The notes under the pieces: generated by a model | The model's database searches: none | Told to the model about the DNA's origin: nothing | What the model saw: only the letters and a program-made list of their open reading frames with translations | Shown: in pieces, positions 17,400 through 26,535 of the stretch | Numbering within the stretch: the stretch's first letter is position 1 | How the letters are laid out: the number at the start of each line of letters is the position of its first letter | Source: an uncultured Verrucomicrobia subdivision 3 bacterium | Lineage (GTDB): Bacteria; Verrucomicrobiota; Verrucomicrobiia; Limisphaerales; UBA8199 | Length of the DNA stretch: 37,718 bases | Direction of reading: 5' to 3' | Assembly (NCBI GenBank): GCA_903913865.1 | Contig: CAIWMU010000054.1 | Span: forward strand, 1-37,718 | Program-made: the position numbers and the translations under genes

Positions 17400-18737
17400 T
17401 CACTTGGCCGCCATCTTGCCCGGCTTCTCCTGACTGCCCTCGGTTGCGGGAGCGCGGCTGCTGAAAAGAATCACACCTTTCAGAAGGTCCGTGGCGCGAT
17501 CCAACTGGGCGTCCCGGGCCTTGGACACCCGCTCACGGTCAACCGGCTCCAAACTCTCAAGACCGCCCGGCGTGCGCTGCATGATGATGTCCCGCTCCTC
17601 CTCATCTGTAAGAGGCACGACCCGGTCCGGCATGATACCCTGCTCATGAATCACCTTGTGGCTGGGGGTGTAATACTTGGCCGTCGTGAGGCGAAGAGCC
17701 GCACCATCATCCAGGGGGATGACGCTTTGCACGGAACCCTTTCCGAAGGTCTTCTCCCCAACCAACACCGCCCGCTTCAAATCCTTGAGGCAGCCTGCCA
17801 CGATCTCGGAGGCGCTGGCGCTGCTCTGATTCACCAGCACCACGATGGGCATCCCATGGAGGATATCCCCATGCCCCCTCGCGCGCCGCGTGATGTTCTG
17901 GGCCGGGTTTCTCCCCTCGGTCGTTACCACAAGTTCCCCCGTTGGCAAAAACTTCTCGCACACATCCACGGCCTGCTCCAGCAACCCGCCGGGATTCCAA
18001 CGCAGGTCCAGAATCAGGCCCTGCATCCCCTGCTTTTTCAATTTCTTCAAGGCTGTGTCCAGATCATCGCTGGTTTTCTCCCCAAACTGCACCAGCCTCA
18101 CGTAACCCACCTTGCTCTGATCCAGCGGAAATTCCTTTTTGCTGTTGATATCCTTCACCATGTCCACGTTGATCACGGCCCTGGCAAGTGAATATTCCTT
18201 GGTCTCCCCGGAGGAGGGTCGGAACACGGAAAGTTTGACGGCCGTCCCTGGTTCCCCGCGCAGGGTCTTGACTGCATCCTGAATCCCCAGCTTCTCAGTT
18301 CCCTTGCCATCGATTTTCAGAATCCGGTCCCCTGAAAGAATCCCCGCCTTGAATCCCGGAGTATCCTCCATGGGCGCTACCACGGTGAGGAATCCATCCT
18401 TCACCGACACCACAATACCCAACCCGCCAAAAGCTCCCTGGGTGTCGTTTTGAAGTTCCTTGTACTTTTCCGGTTCCATGAACTCACTGTGGGGATCCAA
18501 TGTGTTCAACATCCCCTTCAAGGCACCATAAACCAGCTCCTGATAGGTCAATTTTCCGCCATCGACATAGTCGCGCCGGACTTTCTCCAGCACCAGGGAA
18601 AACAATTCCAGACTCGGATAGACCGATTCCTTCTGAGCGGCACCCGCAGAGCCCAGGTAAACACGCGCGCCGGCGAACAGGTTCAGAGCCAGCCCGGCGA
18701 CCACCACTCCATAAAGTAAACGTCTTTTCATATCCAT
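17400..18737 (-). CDS. ctpA: Carboxy-terminal processing protease CtpA (S41)
   Basis: A 445-residue periplasmic tail-specific protease. An N-terminal signal/anchor (about 5-25) precedes a helical region, a PDZ domain (about 98-170, GAFGGLGIVVS) and the S41 core. Catalytic Ser308 lies in NQSSASASE and Lys333 in GEKTFGKG, 25 residues apart as in E. coli Prc (S430/K455). GLILDLRWNPGG (240-251) is the characteristic strand-turn. It cleaves near the C-termini of exported proteins, often cell-wall enzymes. The start at 18737 has an alternative ATG two codons later. A non-catalytic relative is encoded at 5367-6401. Confidence 0.95.
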   Translation of the reverse strand: MDMKRRLLYGVVVAGLALNLFAGARVYLGSAGAAQKESVYPSLELFSLVLEKVRRDYVDGGKLTYQELVYGALKGMLNTLDPHSEFMEPEKYKELQNDTQGAFGGLGIVVSVKDGFLTVVAPMEDTPGFKAGILSGDRILKIDGKGTEKLGIQDAVKTLRGEPGTAVKLSVFRPSSGETKEYSLARAVINVDMVKDINSKKEFPLDQSKVGYVRLVQFGEKTSDDLDTALKKLKKQGMQGLILDLRWNPGGLLEQAVDVCEKFLPTGELVVTTEGRNPAQNITRRARGHGDILHGMPIVVLVNQSSASASEIVAGCLKDLKRAVLVGEKTFGKGSVQSVIPLDDGAALRLTTAKYYTPSHKVIHEQGIMPDRVVPLTDEEERDIIMQRTPGGLESLEPVDRERVSKARDAQLDRATDLLKGVILFSSRAPATEGSQEKPGKMAAK

Positions 18738-18865
18738 CCGAATTCTTACTCACGGGCACAATACGGGCTCACTCACCACAATGCAAGAAACAGGGAACCC
18801 CGGGGAAATCGTGCAACGGATACCAATCCCGGACTCCGCTTCTGGAATCAGGAATACCAGCACGG

Positions 18866-19549
18866 TCAGCAGCCGTTCTTAAGCAGCCATTCAATGAAGG
18901 GAATATCTTCTGGCCGGGTGACTTTGGGATTCGGCTCGGGACTGGAAACCAATTCAACCGGTTGCCCGATGACCTCACACGCAGCCGTATCATCCGTCAC
19001 GACAAGGCCACGAAGACGAACCTCCTCCAGCGCACGGCGAATAATCTCCAGCCGGAATACCTGCGGAGTCTGCACGGCCCACAATTTCGAACGATCCATC
19101 GTGCGATCAACCATCCGCCCATCCCCTGATTCTTTGATCGTATCGGTAATCGCCTGTGCTGCAACGGCCGCCCCGGTGCGCCGCGCTGCCGCTAAAGCCG
19201 CAACGATCACTCTCAGGGATGTGCAGGGGCGGGCGGCATCCTGAATCGCAACGATCTCGACCCCGGAGGAAACGGCCTGCAACCCATTCCAAACGGAGTC
19301 CTGCCGCTCCTTCCCCCCGATGGTGAAACGAAATGGCTTTTTGACTCCGGCCAGTCGTGCAAGTTCCTCAAAGGCACTCTCCATGCCGGACCGGACCACG
19401 ACCACGATCTCATGAATCTCCGGGCAGGCATCAAACCGCCTCCACGTATGTGCCACCACAGGGGATCCTGCCAGCTCCAGAAAAATCTTGTCCACGTTGG
19501 GCCCCATTCGGGTCCCCCTGCCGGCTGCAACCAGAACCGCTGCGTTCAT
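18866..19549 (-). CDS. ispD: 2-C-methyl-D-erythritol 4-phosphate cytidylyltransferase
   Basis: A 227-residue IspD, the third enzyme of the MEP isoprenoid pathway (MEP + CTP to CDP-ME). The N-terminal nucleotide loop AAVLVAAGRGTRMG (residues 3-16) is complete; KERQDSVWNGLQA, IQDAARP, QTPQVFR and VTDDTAACE follow in the right order. ATG 19549 is chosen because the loop follows directly and because it forms an ATGA overlap with the recJ stop (19546-19549). The frame opens further upstream inside recJ, but that is out of register with the family. IspF, often adjacent or fused, is not here. Confidence 0.95.
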   Translation of the reverse strand: MNAAVLVAAGRGTRMGPNVDKIFLELAGSPVVAHTWRRFDACPEIHEIVVVVRSGMESAFEELARLAGVKKPFRFTIGGKERQDSVWNGLQAVSSGVEIVAIQDAARPCTSLRVIVAALAAARRTGAAVAAQAITDTIKESGDGRMVDRTMDRSKLWAVQTPQVFRLEIIRRALEEVRLRGLVVTDDTAACEVIGQPVELVSSPEPNPKVTRPEDIPFIEWLLKNGC

Positions 19550-21294
19550 GCCTGTTCCTCCGATGGACGCCAGTCGAGCACCTTCAACTGCACCTGTCGG
19601 CGCCCATTGTAATGATTGATCTGCGGACTGAAGGCGAGATCGAACCGGCCCACGGGCAGCGGTTCCTGCCCTGCCCCCCACCAGACACATTCCTGCGGGC
19701 AATGGCCATCCGTGACCCACAGCTTGACGTGCTGCTTTTCAGTCCCCATCCGCTGCAAGGGGCGCTCGTGGTGGAGGCCAGATGCGAAAAATTGGACGGA
19801 CGGATTCCCCTGCCCAGTGGGCTTGAGTCGTTCCAGCTGCACCAGGGCCGCAAGGTCCATGTCCCTCAACGCCACCTCCCCGTCCAGCTTCAGCACGGGC
19901 TGTAAATCGTTCTGCGAAAGTCGTTTTCTCGCCACCTCGTTCAACCTCAGCCGGAAGCGCTCCAGATTCTCAGGGGCAACGGTCACGCCTGCGGCCATCG
20001 CATGTCCGCCATGCTTGAGTAGCAGGTCATGGCACTCCTGCAATCCCGCAGCCAGGTCAAACCCCGGAATACTCCGGCCCGATCCTCGCAAATTCTGACC
20101 ATCGCCACCAAAGATGAGGGTGGGCCGGTGAAAATGGTGGCATAATCTTGACGCCACGATCCCGACAACCCCCACATGCCACTCGGCCCTGGCCTCCACC
20201 ACCACGTAATCCGTATCCCGGTTGAACCGTCCCTGTGCCGAGATCAGAGCCTCCTGAGAAATCGCACGTTCGATCCGCTGTCGCTCCCGATTTTGGGCAT
20301 CCAGACCGGTGGCCAGCTTGGTCGCCTTCTTCACATCCCGGGTCAGCAGCAAATCCAATGCGTCCCGCGCCGTCTCCAGGCGCCCGGCTGCATTCAGCCG
20401 GGGGGCTATCTGGAACCCGACCTGATGCACATCGGGAATGTCGCCACATTTTGCCACTTGCATCAACTCCCGCAAACCCAGCCTCTCCCGGCGTCCCAAC
20501 ACGCTCAAACCGGCACTCACCAGAATGCGATTTTCTCCAGTCAGGGAAACCACATCAGCAACCGTTCCGAGGGCGACGAGATCCAGCAGCCGCTTCAAAT
20601 CAAATTGGGCCGCCCCGGGGAGATTCCGCTCACGCCCCAATTTCAAAACCGCATGGGCCAGCTTGAACGCCAATCCGGCAGAACAAAGATCCAGAAAATT
20701 GGGCCCGGGAACCCGCAGGTCTCCGTTCTCATCCAGGCTCACACGGGGATTCACCAGCGCCGTGACAACCGGGGCCGGAATCGAAATCTGGTGGTGGTCC
20801 AGCACGATGGCATCCACCCCCTGCTCCTTCAACCAGGCCAATGGGACGGGTGTGCTCGATCCACAGTCCACCGCCAGCAGAAGTGTGGCTGGAAAAGCTT
20901 TGAGGCAGTTCTCAGCAGCCTCCATGCTCAGGCCGTAACCTTCGTCAAACCGGTGAGGTAGATAGCACTGGACCTTCCAACCCAACTCACCCAAAACCTC
21001 CAGCAGGATTGCTGAGGCCGTAACCCCATCGACATCGTAATCACCAAAGATAGTGACACTTTCTCCTCGCTCACGCGCCTGCCACAGCCGCTCCGCAGCC
21101 TTGGCCATGTCCGGAATCAGGAACGGGTCAAGCAGCGACCTGAGGCGTGGCTCAACAAATGAGGCTATCTCGACCGGGTCTGTCAACCCCCGGTTGATCA
21201 GGCACTGAGCCAGAAGGGGAATGGTTCCAGATGATTGAACCACACTGGAAATCAGCAGCGGATTCGGGTCTGGGAGGGTCCACCGAAATCTCAT
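19546..21294 (-). CDS. recJ: Single-stranded-DNA-specific exonuclease RecJ
   Basis: A 582-residue DHH/DHHA1 nuclease that degrades single-stranded DNA 5' to 3' in RecF recombination and mismatch repair. Motif I FGDYDVDG (about 82-89), motif with AVDCGSS, the DHH signature VLDHHQIS (about 163-170), and the DHHA1 glycine-rich motif GGHAMAAG (about 430) are visible. The C-terminal OB-like region follows. The start ATG 21294 overlaps the terC stop by ATGA; the frame extends upstream but the extra residues do not fit the family. Both ends of this gene overlap a neighbour by four bases, so terC, recJ and ispD should be co-translated. Confidence 0.95.
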   Translation of the reverse strand: MRFRWTLPDPNPLLISSVVQSSGTIPLLAQCLINRGLTDPVEIASFVEPRLRSLLDPFLIPDMAKAAERLWQARERGESVTIFGDYDVDGVTASAILLEVLGELGWKVQCYLPHRFDEGYGLSMEAAENCLKAFPATLLLAVDCGSSTPVPLAWLKEQGVDAIVLDHHQISIPAPVVTALVNPRVSLDENGDLRVPGPNFLDLCSAGLAFKLAHAVLKLGRERNLPGAAQFDLKRLLDLVALGTVADVVSLTGENRILVSAGLSVLGRRERLGLRELMQVAKCGDIPDVHQVGFQIAPRLNAAGRLETARDALDLLLTRDVKKATKLATGLDAQNRERQRIERAISQEALISAQGRFNRDTDYVVVEARAEWHVGVVGIVASRLCHHFHRPTLIFGGDGQNLRGSGRSIPGFDLAAGLQECHDLLLKHGGHAMAAGVTVAPENLERFRLRLNEVARKRLSQNDLQPVLKLDGEVALRDMDLAALVQLERLKPTGQGNPSVQFFASGLHHERPLQRMGTEKQHVKLWVTDGHCPQECVWWGAGQEPLPVGRFDLAFSPQINHYNGRRQVQLKVLDWRPSEEQA

Positions 21295-22253
21295 TTGGCA
21301 GCATTCCTTTCGCGCCAGGTGGCGAGGAGTGAAATTAGCATCGAGAGCAGTATAAGCCCCGCGATAATGGCAAGTGAAGTCCCAACGGAGATATCCATCT
21401 GAAACCACTTTGGAGGACCATCATGGGGATCCAAAAGCATCTTAACCCCAATGAACACCAGCACGAGTGAAAGTCCGTATTTCAGATAGCGGAAATACCC
21501 GATCGCACCAGCCAGAACAAAGTAGAGGGAACGCAGTCCCAAAATCGCCAGAACATTTGAAGTGAAAATGATGAATGGCTTGGTGGTCACAGCAAAGACG
21601 GCAGGAATGGAGTCAACCGCGAACAGAAGATCGGTCGTCTCAACCATGATCAGCACCAAACCCAGCGGGGTGAGTGCCCGTCTGCCATTCCACTGTGTTG
21701 TAAAACGGTGACCATCGAATTCCGGCGCAACGGGGTAAACCATACGGGCCCATCTCACAACCGGATTCTTGTCAGGTTCCACATGAGCATCCACCAGCAT
21801 CATCTTGAAACCACTAAATACGAGGAAGGCCCCGAACAGGTAGAGGACCCAGGATATCATCGCTATCAGCGCCACCCCGATCCCTATCATCCCGCCACGC
21901 ATGATGAGCGCACCCATAATCCCCCAGAACAGCACCCGGTGCTGGTATTGGCCGGGGATCTTGAAATAGGCAAAAATGAGTGCTATGACGAACACGTTGT
22001 CCATCGACAACGAAAGTTCAATGAGGTACCCGGTCAGAAACTCCAGTGCCTCCTTTTCACCACGCAATGGACGCAGGATGGCAAAGAAAACAAGTGCAAC
22101 ACAGACCCACACTGTGGTCCATGAGAGGGCTTCGCGAAACTTGACGACGTGGTCCTTTTTGTGAAACAGCCCCAAATCCACCGCCAGACAAACGAGAACG
22201 AAGGCTATGAAGCCCACGTAGTGCCAGACAGTGATTTCGATGATTCCGAGCAT
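21291..22253 (-). CDS. TerC/Alx-family integral membrane protein
   Basis: A 320-residue polytopic membrane protein with about nine hydrophobic segments. The TerC family core SLSMDNVFVIALIF (about 86-99) and the second acidic membrane motif TTDLLFAVDSIPAVFAVT (around residues 210-230) are both present. TerC/Alx proteins have been linked to tellurite resistance and to manganese export at the membrane where proteins are being metallated or secreted. Here the gene lies directly downstream of secDF and overlaps recJ. I see no upstream manganese riboswitch (yybP-ykoY) within the 113-base gap from secDF, though I cannot exclude a divergent one. Confidence 0.92.
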   Translation of the reverse strand: MLGIIEITVWHYVGFIAFVLVCLAVDLGLFHKKDHVVKFREALSWTTVWVCVALVFFAILRPLRGEKEALEFLTGYLIELSLSMDNVFVIALIFAYFKIPGQYQHRVLFWGIMGALIMRGGMIGIGVALIAMISWVLYLFGAFLVFSGFKMMLVDAHVEPDKNPVVRWARMVYPVAPEFDGHRFTTQWNGRRALTPLGLVLIMVETTDLLFAVDSIPAVFAVTTKPFIIFTSNVLAILGLRSLYFVLAGAIGYFRYLKYGLSLVLVFIGVKMLLDPHDGPPKWFQMDISVGTSLAIIAGLILLSMLISLLATWRERNAAK

Positions 22254-22366
22254 ACTTCAAAGGACCTACCCCGTCCCATTCCACGGTCCGAACCAATCCC
22301 CAACACCACCCCGATCCGGCCCAAAGGCCGAATCCCCAATCATCAACCACCCCGAACCACCAACTT

Positions 22367-24886
22367 TCAGGCGGCAGACTTGGTGCTTCCGGATCCTTCC
22401 AGACTCACCTGCGAACTGGCTCCGAGTGTCGGGCGCTGGCCCTTGTGCCAGAACAGTACGATCGCGCTAGCAATATAAATGCTGGAGTAGGTTCCTGTCA
22501 AAATACCGACAAGGAAGGTGAAGGCGAAATCGTTGATCACGCCGCCACCAAAGATATACAGGGCTGCGGTGGCCAGGAATACAGTACCTGATGTGATAAT
22601 CGTCCGGCTCAGGGTCTGATTCAGTGCCTGATTCATAATCTCGCGGAAAGAACCCCGGACTCCAAGCTTCAGATCCTCACGAATACGGTCAAAGATAACG
22701 ATGGTGTCGTTGATCGAGAACCCGATGATGGTCAGCAAGGCCGCGACAGTGGTCGCATTCAGCTCCCGTCCGGCGAGGAAATACCAGCCAGTGGTCATCA
22801 GGATATCATGAATAATGGCGATCACGGCGCCCACGGCAAAGGAGAACTCGTAGCGGAAGGCCACATACACCAGAATGCCGAACATCGCCAACAATGCGGC
22901 GTAAATCGCCGTCGTGCGAAGCTCCGCCCCTACGGTCGGACCAACGCGGTCCATTCCTGCGACTTGAAAAGCCGCTGCTGGAAAGTCTTTCCTCAACTGA
23001 GCGATCACTTTATCTGCAGAATCAACAGTTGCCACCTTTCCCTCCACGGAACGAACCGTGACGCGCAAGCTCTCCTTGTTGTTTGCAATATCCTTCTGGT
23101 AGGCAATTTGAACATCGCCAACGCCTGCTGTGGTGGACGACTTGCGCAACTGGTCCACGTCCACTTTCTGAGTGAAATTCATGGTGATGGTGTTACCGCC
23201 GGCGAACTCAACGCCCATGACATCACGTCCACGATAGATGCCGTAGCTATTACCGATCAGAATCAACAACCAGGATGCCGCGAAGGCGGGTGCGGCAACC
23301 TTCATGAAATCATACTTCGCACCCTTCACAATGTGCATCATGTTGAAGTTCTTGATCAGGTTGCGCGAAAGCAGGAAGTCGAAAATGAGCCGGGTCACGA
23401 TCAGCGCGGTGAACATGCTGACGGTCACACCGATTGTCAGTGTCACACCGAATCCCTTGACCGGGCCGGTTCCCATGAAAATCAGAATCACCGACGAAAT
23501 CAAAGTCGTCAGGTTGGAATCGAAGATGGTTCCAAAGGCCTTGTCATAACCGGCGGAAAGGGCTCCCCGAAGCGATTTCCCTGCTGCAACTTCCTCACGA
23601 ATACGTTCGAAGATCAGCACGTTCGCATCGACCGCCATACCAATGGTCAGCACGATACCGGCAATGCCCGGCAAGGTCAGGGTCGTCCCGACAGAGCACA
23701 TGACGCCCAGCAGGACAATGATGTTCAACATCAGGGCGGCGTTGGCCACAATCCCCGCCATCATGTAATAGACCATCATGAACACCACGACTGCGATGGT
23801 TCCAATCACAGCAGCCTTGATACCGCTGGTGATGGAGTCCTTGCCGAGGGTTGGATCAACCTCGCGGGACTCAATGATCTTGAGGGGGGCCCTGAGTGGG
23901 TTTTCAAGCACGTTAGCCAGTTCGAAAGCCTCTTTCTGATCGAAATTGCCGGTGATGGATCCGCTGCCTGTTTCAATCGGGCCGCGAATCACGGGTGCAG
24001 AATAAAGCTCGCCATCGAGGATGATCGCCAGCCTTTGGTTCACATTCTCACGGGTGATCTGCGCAAAACGCTCAGCCCCCTTGGAATCGAGCGAAAAATT
24101 AATTTCAGGCTCACCCATGTTCCCACGGATAACCATCGCATTCCGAATGCCGCTTCCATCCATCTCTGCACGCTTCCTGACCATCACCGCTTCGGTCGTT
24201 TCACGGCCATCCTTGCCCTTCTGTTTGCGACGCATCACTTCATAGCCGGGCTCCGTGAGTCCGTCGCGAAGCAATTCCTCACTCTGGGGATGCACCAGGC
24301 GAAATTCCAGATAGGCTGCCTTCTGAATCGTCGACATCGCAGCTTCCTTGTCCGCTTCAGATAATCCGGGCAACTGCACCAGAATCCGGTTGTTCCCCGC
24401 AGGCTGGATGATCGGCTCCGCAACGCCAAACCGGTCAACGCGCTTGCGCAGGACTTCCACCGCTTGATTCAACGCAAAAGTGGTATCAACGGCTTTATCC
24501 AGGCGATTGGTGTCCATCTCGACGAGAAACGAGGTTCCCCCCTTTAGGTCGATGCCAAGATGAATCTTGCCTGCAGCCTCCCGCTGGAGCCGGTTCAAAA
24601 TGAAGCTGTTGGGCTTCAACTCCGCATGGGCGTCATACATGGGGAAGTAGCGCGTCAGGTCGTTCGTGCCCGTCGCCTCGAGCAGGTTCGCATATTCGCG
24701 AAGCGGCCGGACTTTCTGAAACTCCTGATAGCGGTTCAGAATCTCAGCAAAGCCAGCATCCCGGCTGACCGCCTTCTCCCTGAACACTTGACCCAACGGG
24801 CGATCCTGAGGGGGGTAAATTTCAAAAAATGCCCATACCACGACGAGCACGATGAAGACCAGCTTCCAAAAATGATTTCGGTTCAT
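22367..24886 (-). CDS. secDF: Fused protein translocase subunit SecDF
   Basis: An 839-residue fusion of SecD and SecF, the proton-driven partner of SecYEG that pulls exported proteins through the inner membrane. SecD: first membrane helix at about 8-24, periplasmic domain including GIDLKGGTSFLVEMD, five helices at about 350-520 with GTGPVKGFGVTLTIGV. SecF begins near 525 with its own helix, VEFAGGNTITMNF, a periplasmic loop and five helices (about 680-830) including VGAVIAIIHDILMTTG and GFSINDTIVIFDRIRE. The periplasmic base insert of SecD is relatively short. It follows yajC by 27 bases, the classic order. Confidence 0.96.
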   Translation of the reverse strand: MNRNHFWKLVFIVLVVVWAFFEIYPPQDRPLGQVFREKAVSRDAGFAEILNRYQEFQKVRPLREYANLLEATGTNDLTRYFPMYDAHAELKPNSFILNRLQREAAGKIHLGIDLKGGTSFLVEMDTNRLDKAVDTTFALNQAVEVLRKRVDRFGVAEPIIQPAGNNRILVQLPGLSEADKEAAMSTIQKAAYLEFRLVHPQSEELLRDGLTEPGYEVMRRKQKGKDGRETTEAVMVRKRAEMDGSGIRNAMVIRGNMGEPEINFSLDSKGAERFAQITRENVNQRLAIILDGELYSAPVIRGPIETGSGSITGNFDQKEAFELANVLENPLRAPLKIIESREVDPTLGKDSITSGIKAAVIGTIAVVVFMMVYYMMAGIVANAALMLNIIVLLGVMCSVGTTLTLPGIAGIVLTIGMAVDANVLIFERIREEVAAGKSLRGALSAGYDKAFGTIFDSNLTTLISSVILIFMGTGPVKGFGVTLTIGVTVSMFTALIVTRLIFDFLLSRNLIKNFNMMHIVKGAKYDFMKVAAPAFAASWLLILIGNSYGIYRGRDVMGVEFAGGNTITMNFTQKVDVDQLRKSSTTAGVGDVQIAYQKDIANNKESLRVTVRSVEGKVATVDSADKVIAQLRKDFPAAAFQVAGMDRVGPTVGAELRTTAIYAALLAMFGILVYVAFRYEFSFAVGAVIAIIHDILMTTGWYFLAGRELNATTVAALLTIIGFSINDTIVIFDRIREDLKLGVRGSFREIMNQALNQTLSRTIITSGTVFLATAALYIFGGGVINDFAFTFLVGILTGTYSSIYIASAIVLFWHKGQRPTLGASSQVSLEGSGSTKSAA

Positions 24887-24913
24887 GTAACTAGAAAAAG
24901 TGTGTTGGTGGTT

Positions 24914-25270
24914 TTAGGGTTGGCTTGAGGATTCGCTGCCGCGGTCTGCTGTAATCTCAGCAATCGCGCTCTTGGCAATCTCCAGCTTGGAGTCGCAGGA
25001 CCGGATCGTGACAGTGCGGTCTTTGACACTGAGAACTTTTCCGTAAATGCCCGAGGAAGTGACAACCTCATCCCCAGCTTTGACGGATTTCAAGAGTTCG
25101 GCGTGTTTCTTTGCTTTCGCCTGCTGAGGGCGGATCATCGCAAAGTAAAACACGGCAATCAACAGCAGCATGGGCACCAAGGATACCCAAAACGGCTGCT
25201 GCGGCTGCCCGGGTTGGGCGGGCGGCGGAGCCAGTGCCAATAACACATTCAGACCTGATAAGTTAGCCAT
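24914..25270 (-). CDS. yajC: Sec translocase accessory subunit YajC
   Basis: A 118-residue single-span membrane protein. A short N-terminal arm rich in Pro/Gln is followed by one membrane helix (LVPMLLLIAVFYFAMIRPQ, about 31-49) and the conserved cytosolic domain LLKSVKAGDEVVTSSGIYGKV. ATG 25270 is chosen since the frame upstream does not resemble the family. It is the first gene of the yajC-secDF-terC-recJ-ispD block and has a possible promoter just upstream. Confidence 0.94.
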   Translation of the reverse strand: MANLSGLNVLLALAPPPAQPGQPQQPFWVSLVPMLLLIAVFYFAMIRPQQAKAKKHAELLKSVKAGDEVVTSSGIYGKVLSVKDRTVTIRSCDSKLEIAKSAIAEITADRGSESSSQP

Positions 25271-25286
25271 AGCAAATGAGTTGATT

Positions 25287-25314
25287 AATCTAGGGATGAT
25301 GGGCCATTTGGCAA
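25287..25314 (-). promoter_or_regulatory. Possible promoter of the yajC-secDF operon
   Basis: On the minus strand, TTGCCA (25314-25309) is separated by 16 bases from TAGATT (25292-25287). The predicted start lies about 10 bases before the yajC ATG, giving a very short leader. Match is five of six and four of six to the sigma70 boxes. Confidence 0.35.
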
Positions 25315-25445
25315 GGCTTAACATCGCAGGAAAAAAATTGCACGGCGCAAACTCCTGATTTTGCCTGCAGCGGACGCATAACCTTCCGCGCCGGCAACTC
25401 CCAATGCCCCCCCCGGGATCACGTCACCGTTATAGAAGGTTAAGC

Positions 25446-26414
25446 TCACGGATTCAGGGCCGGGGCGGTTCCCTTGGCGGATGGCCCATGCCCTCCATTG
25501 ATGACCGGCCACCCATCCGCTCCCCAGATCACCTCATCCAGCAACCCCTGGCGCCCCTTCCTGGCATCCGATCCCGCAGAATAGGCATGATACAACAACC
25601 AGTCCCGCCCGGAAGGATCCTTTACAATGCTGCCATGCCCGGGACAGTTCCAGTCCTTGTTTGCCGCAAGGATCGGATTTCCCGGATGTTTCTCCCATGG
25701 CCCCATCAGTTTTCTGGAGCGGGCCACCCCCATGGCATACTTGCATCCCTCTCCGCAACATCCGCTGCCGGAATAGAACATGTAGAACCACCCGGCACGT
25801 CTGACCACAAAAGGCCCTTCCACCACGCCCCCCTCCCAGGGAGCATCATTCCTGAACAAGGCCGTATGGGGACCTGCAAGACGGGTCCCATCCGCATCCA
25901 GTTTTGCAGCCCAAAGAAAGGTGGGTTGTCCACGGCTGTTGCCATCGTCCTTCCAGATCAAATACCGCTTCCCATCCTCGTCATCCACCGCCACTGGATC
26001 AATGGAGCCCTCCTCCTGCGCCACGATCACACCTTTGTCGACATAAGGTCCCTGGGGTTGATCCGCAACCGCCACTGCCACTGATAGCGGGCCACCCCGC
26101 TGCCTCGCCACATAGTAAACATAATATTTCCCCTTCCATTCCTGCAGTTCCGGTGCCCAGAAACTGCCAGCAGCCCAGTCGGGTGATTTCGGGAAAACCT
26201 CCCCTGACTGTTCCCATTTCACAAGATCCGATGACTTCATGATCGGAAAAAAGGGTGCCCACTTTGAACCGGTTGCCGCCGCCCAATAAGTGCCCCCCAC
26301 CCGAATCACCGAAGGGTCCGGAAAGTCTTTTGGGACCACCGGATTGGAATATTCAGCGCCAAACGACACGCAGGGTGATAGCAGCGCCAACAACAGGAAA
26401 ACAGTCGATCGCAC
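25446..26414 (-). CDS. Exported glycoside hydrolase family 43-like enzyme
   Basis: A 322-residue exported glycosidase of the five-bladed GH43 type, which removes arabinose or xylose units from plant polysaccharides. The three carboxylates of the family are visible: base D33 in FPDPS, pKa-modulator D139 in SIDP and general acid E199 in VVEGPF. A signal peptide (about 1-20, ending near SFGAE) precedes the catalytic domain. The GTG at 26414 is chosen because it places the signal peptide at the N-terminus; ATG codons at 26486 and 26534 are in frame but would add 24-40 mostly basic residues. An unusual Cys pair cluster (GCCGEGC, about 219-225) may form disulfides or bind metal. Substrate undecided. 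Confidence 0.85.
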   Translation of the reverse strand: MRSTVFLLLALLSPCVSFGAEYSNPVVPKDFPDPSVIRVGGTYWAAATGSKWAPFFPIMKSSDLVKWEQSGEVFPKSPDWAAGSFWAPELQEWKGKYYVYYVARQRGGPLSVAVAVADQPQGPYVDKGVIVAQEEGSIDPVAVDDEDGKRYLIWKDDGNSRGQPTFLWAAKLDADGTRLAGPHTALFRNDAPWEGGVVEGPFVVRRAGWFYMFYSGSGCCGEGCKYAMGVARSRKLMGPWEKHPGNPILAANKDWNCPGHGSIVKDPSGRDWLLYHAYSAGSDARKGRQGLLDEVIWGADGWPVINGGHGPSAKGTAPALNP

Positions 26415-26535
26415 CCGCCCATTATCAAAGGCATCCGCGGACCTTGTCACGCCCCATCTGCGCCACTTCTTGCGGTGATGAACCATTTTTCTTTTGCGCC
26501 ACCGCGCCCCATCCCACATGCTGCAACCCATCACT

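Noticed and set aside
22808-24364. 518-codon open frame opposite secDF
   Set aside because: Histidine- and asparagine-rich, motif-free product of antisense reading; secDF on the other strand is unambiguous.
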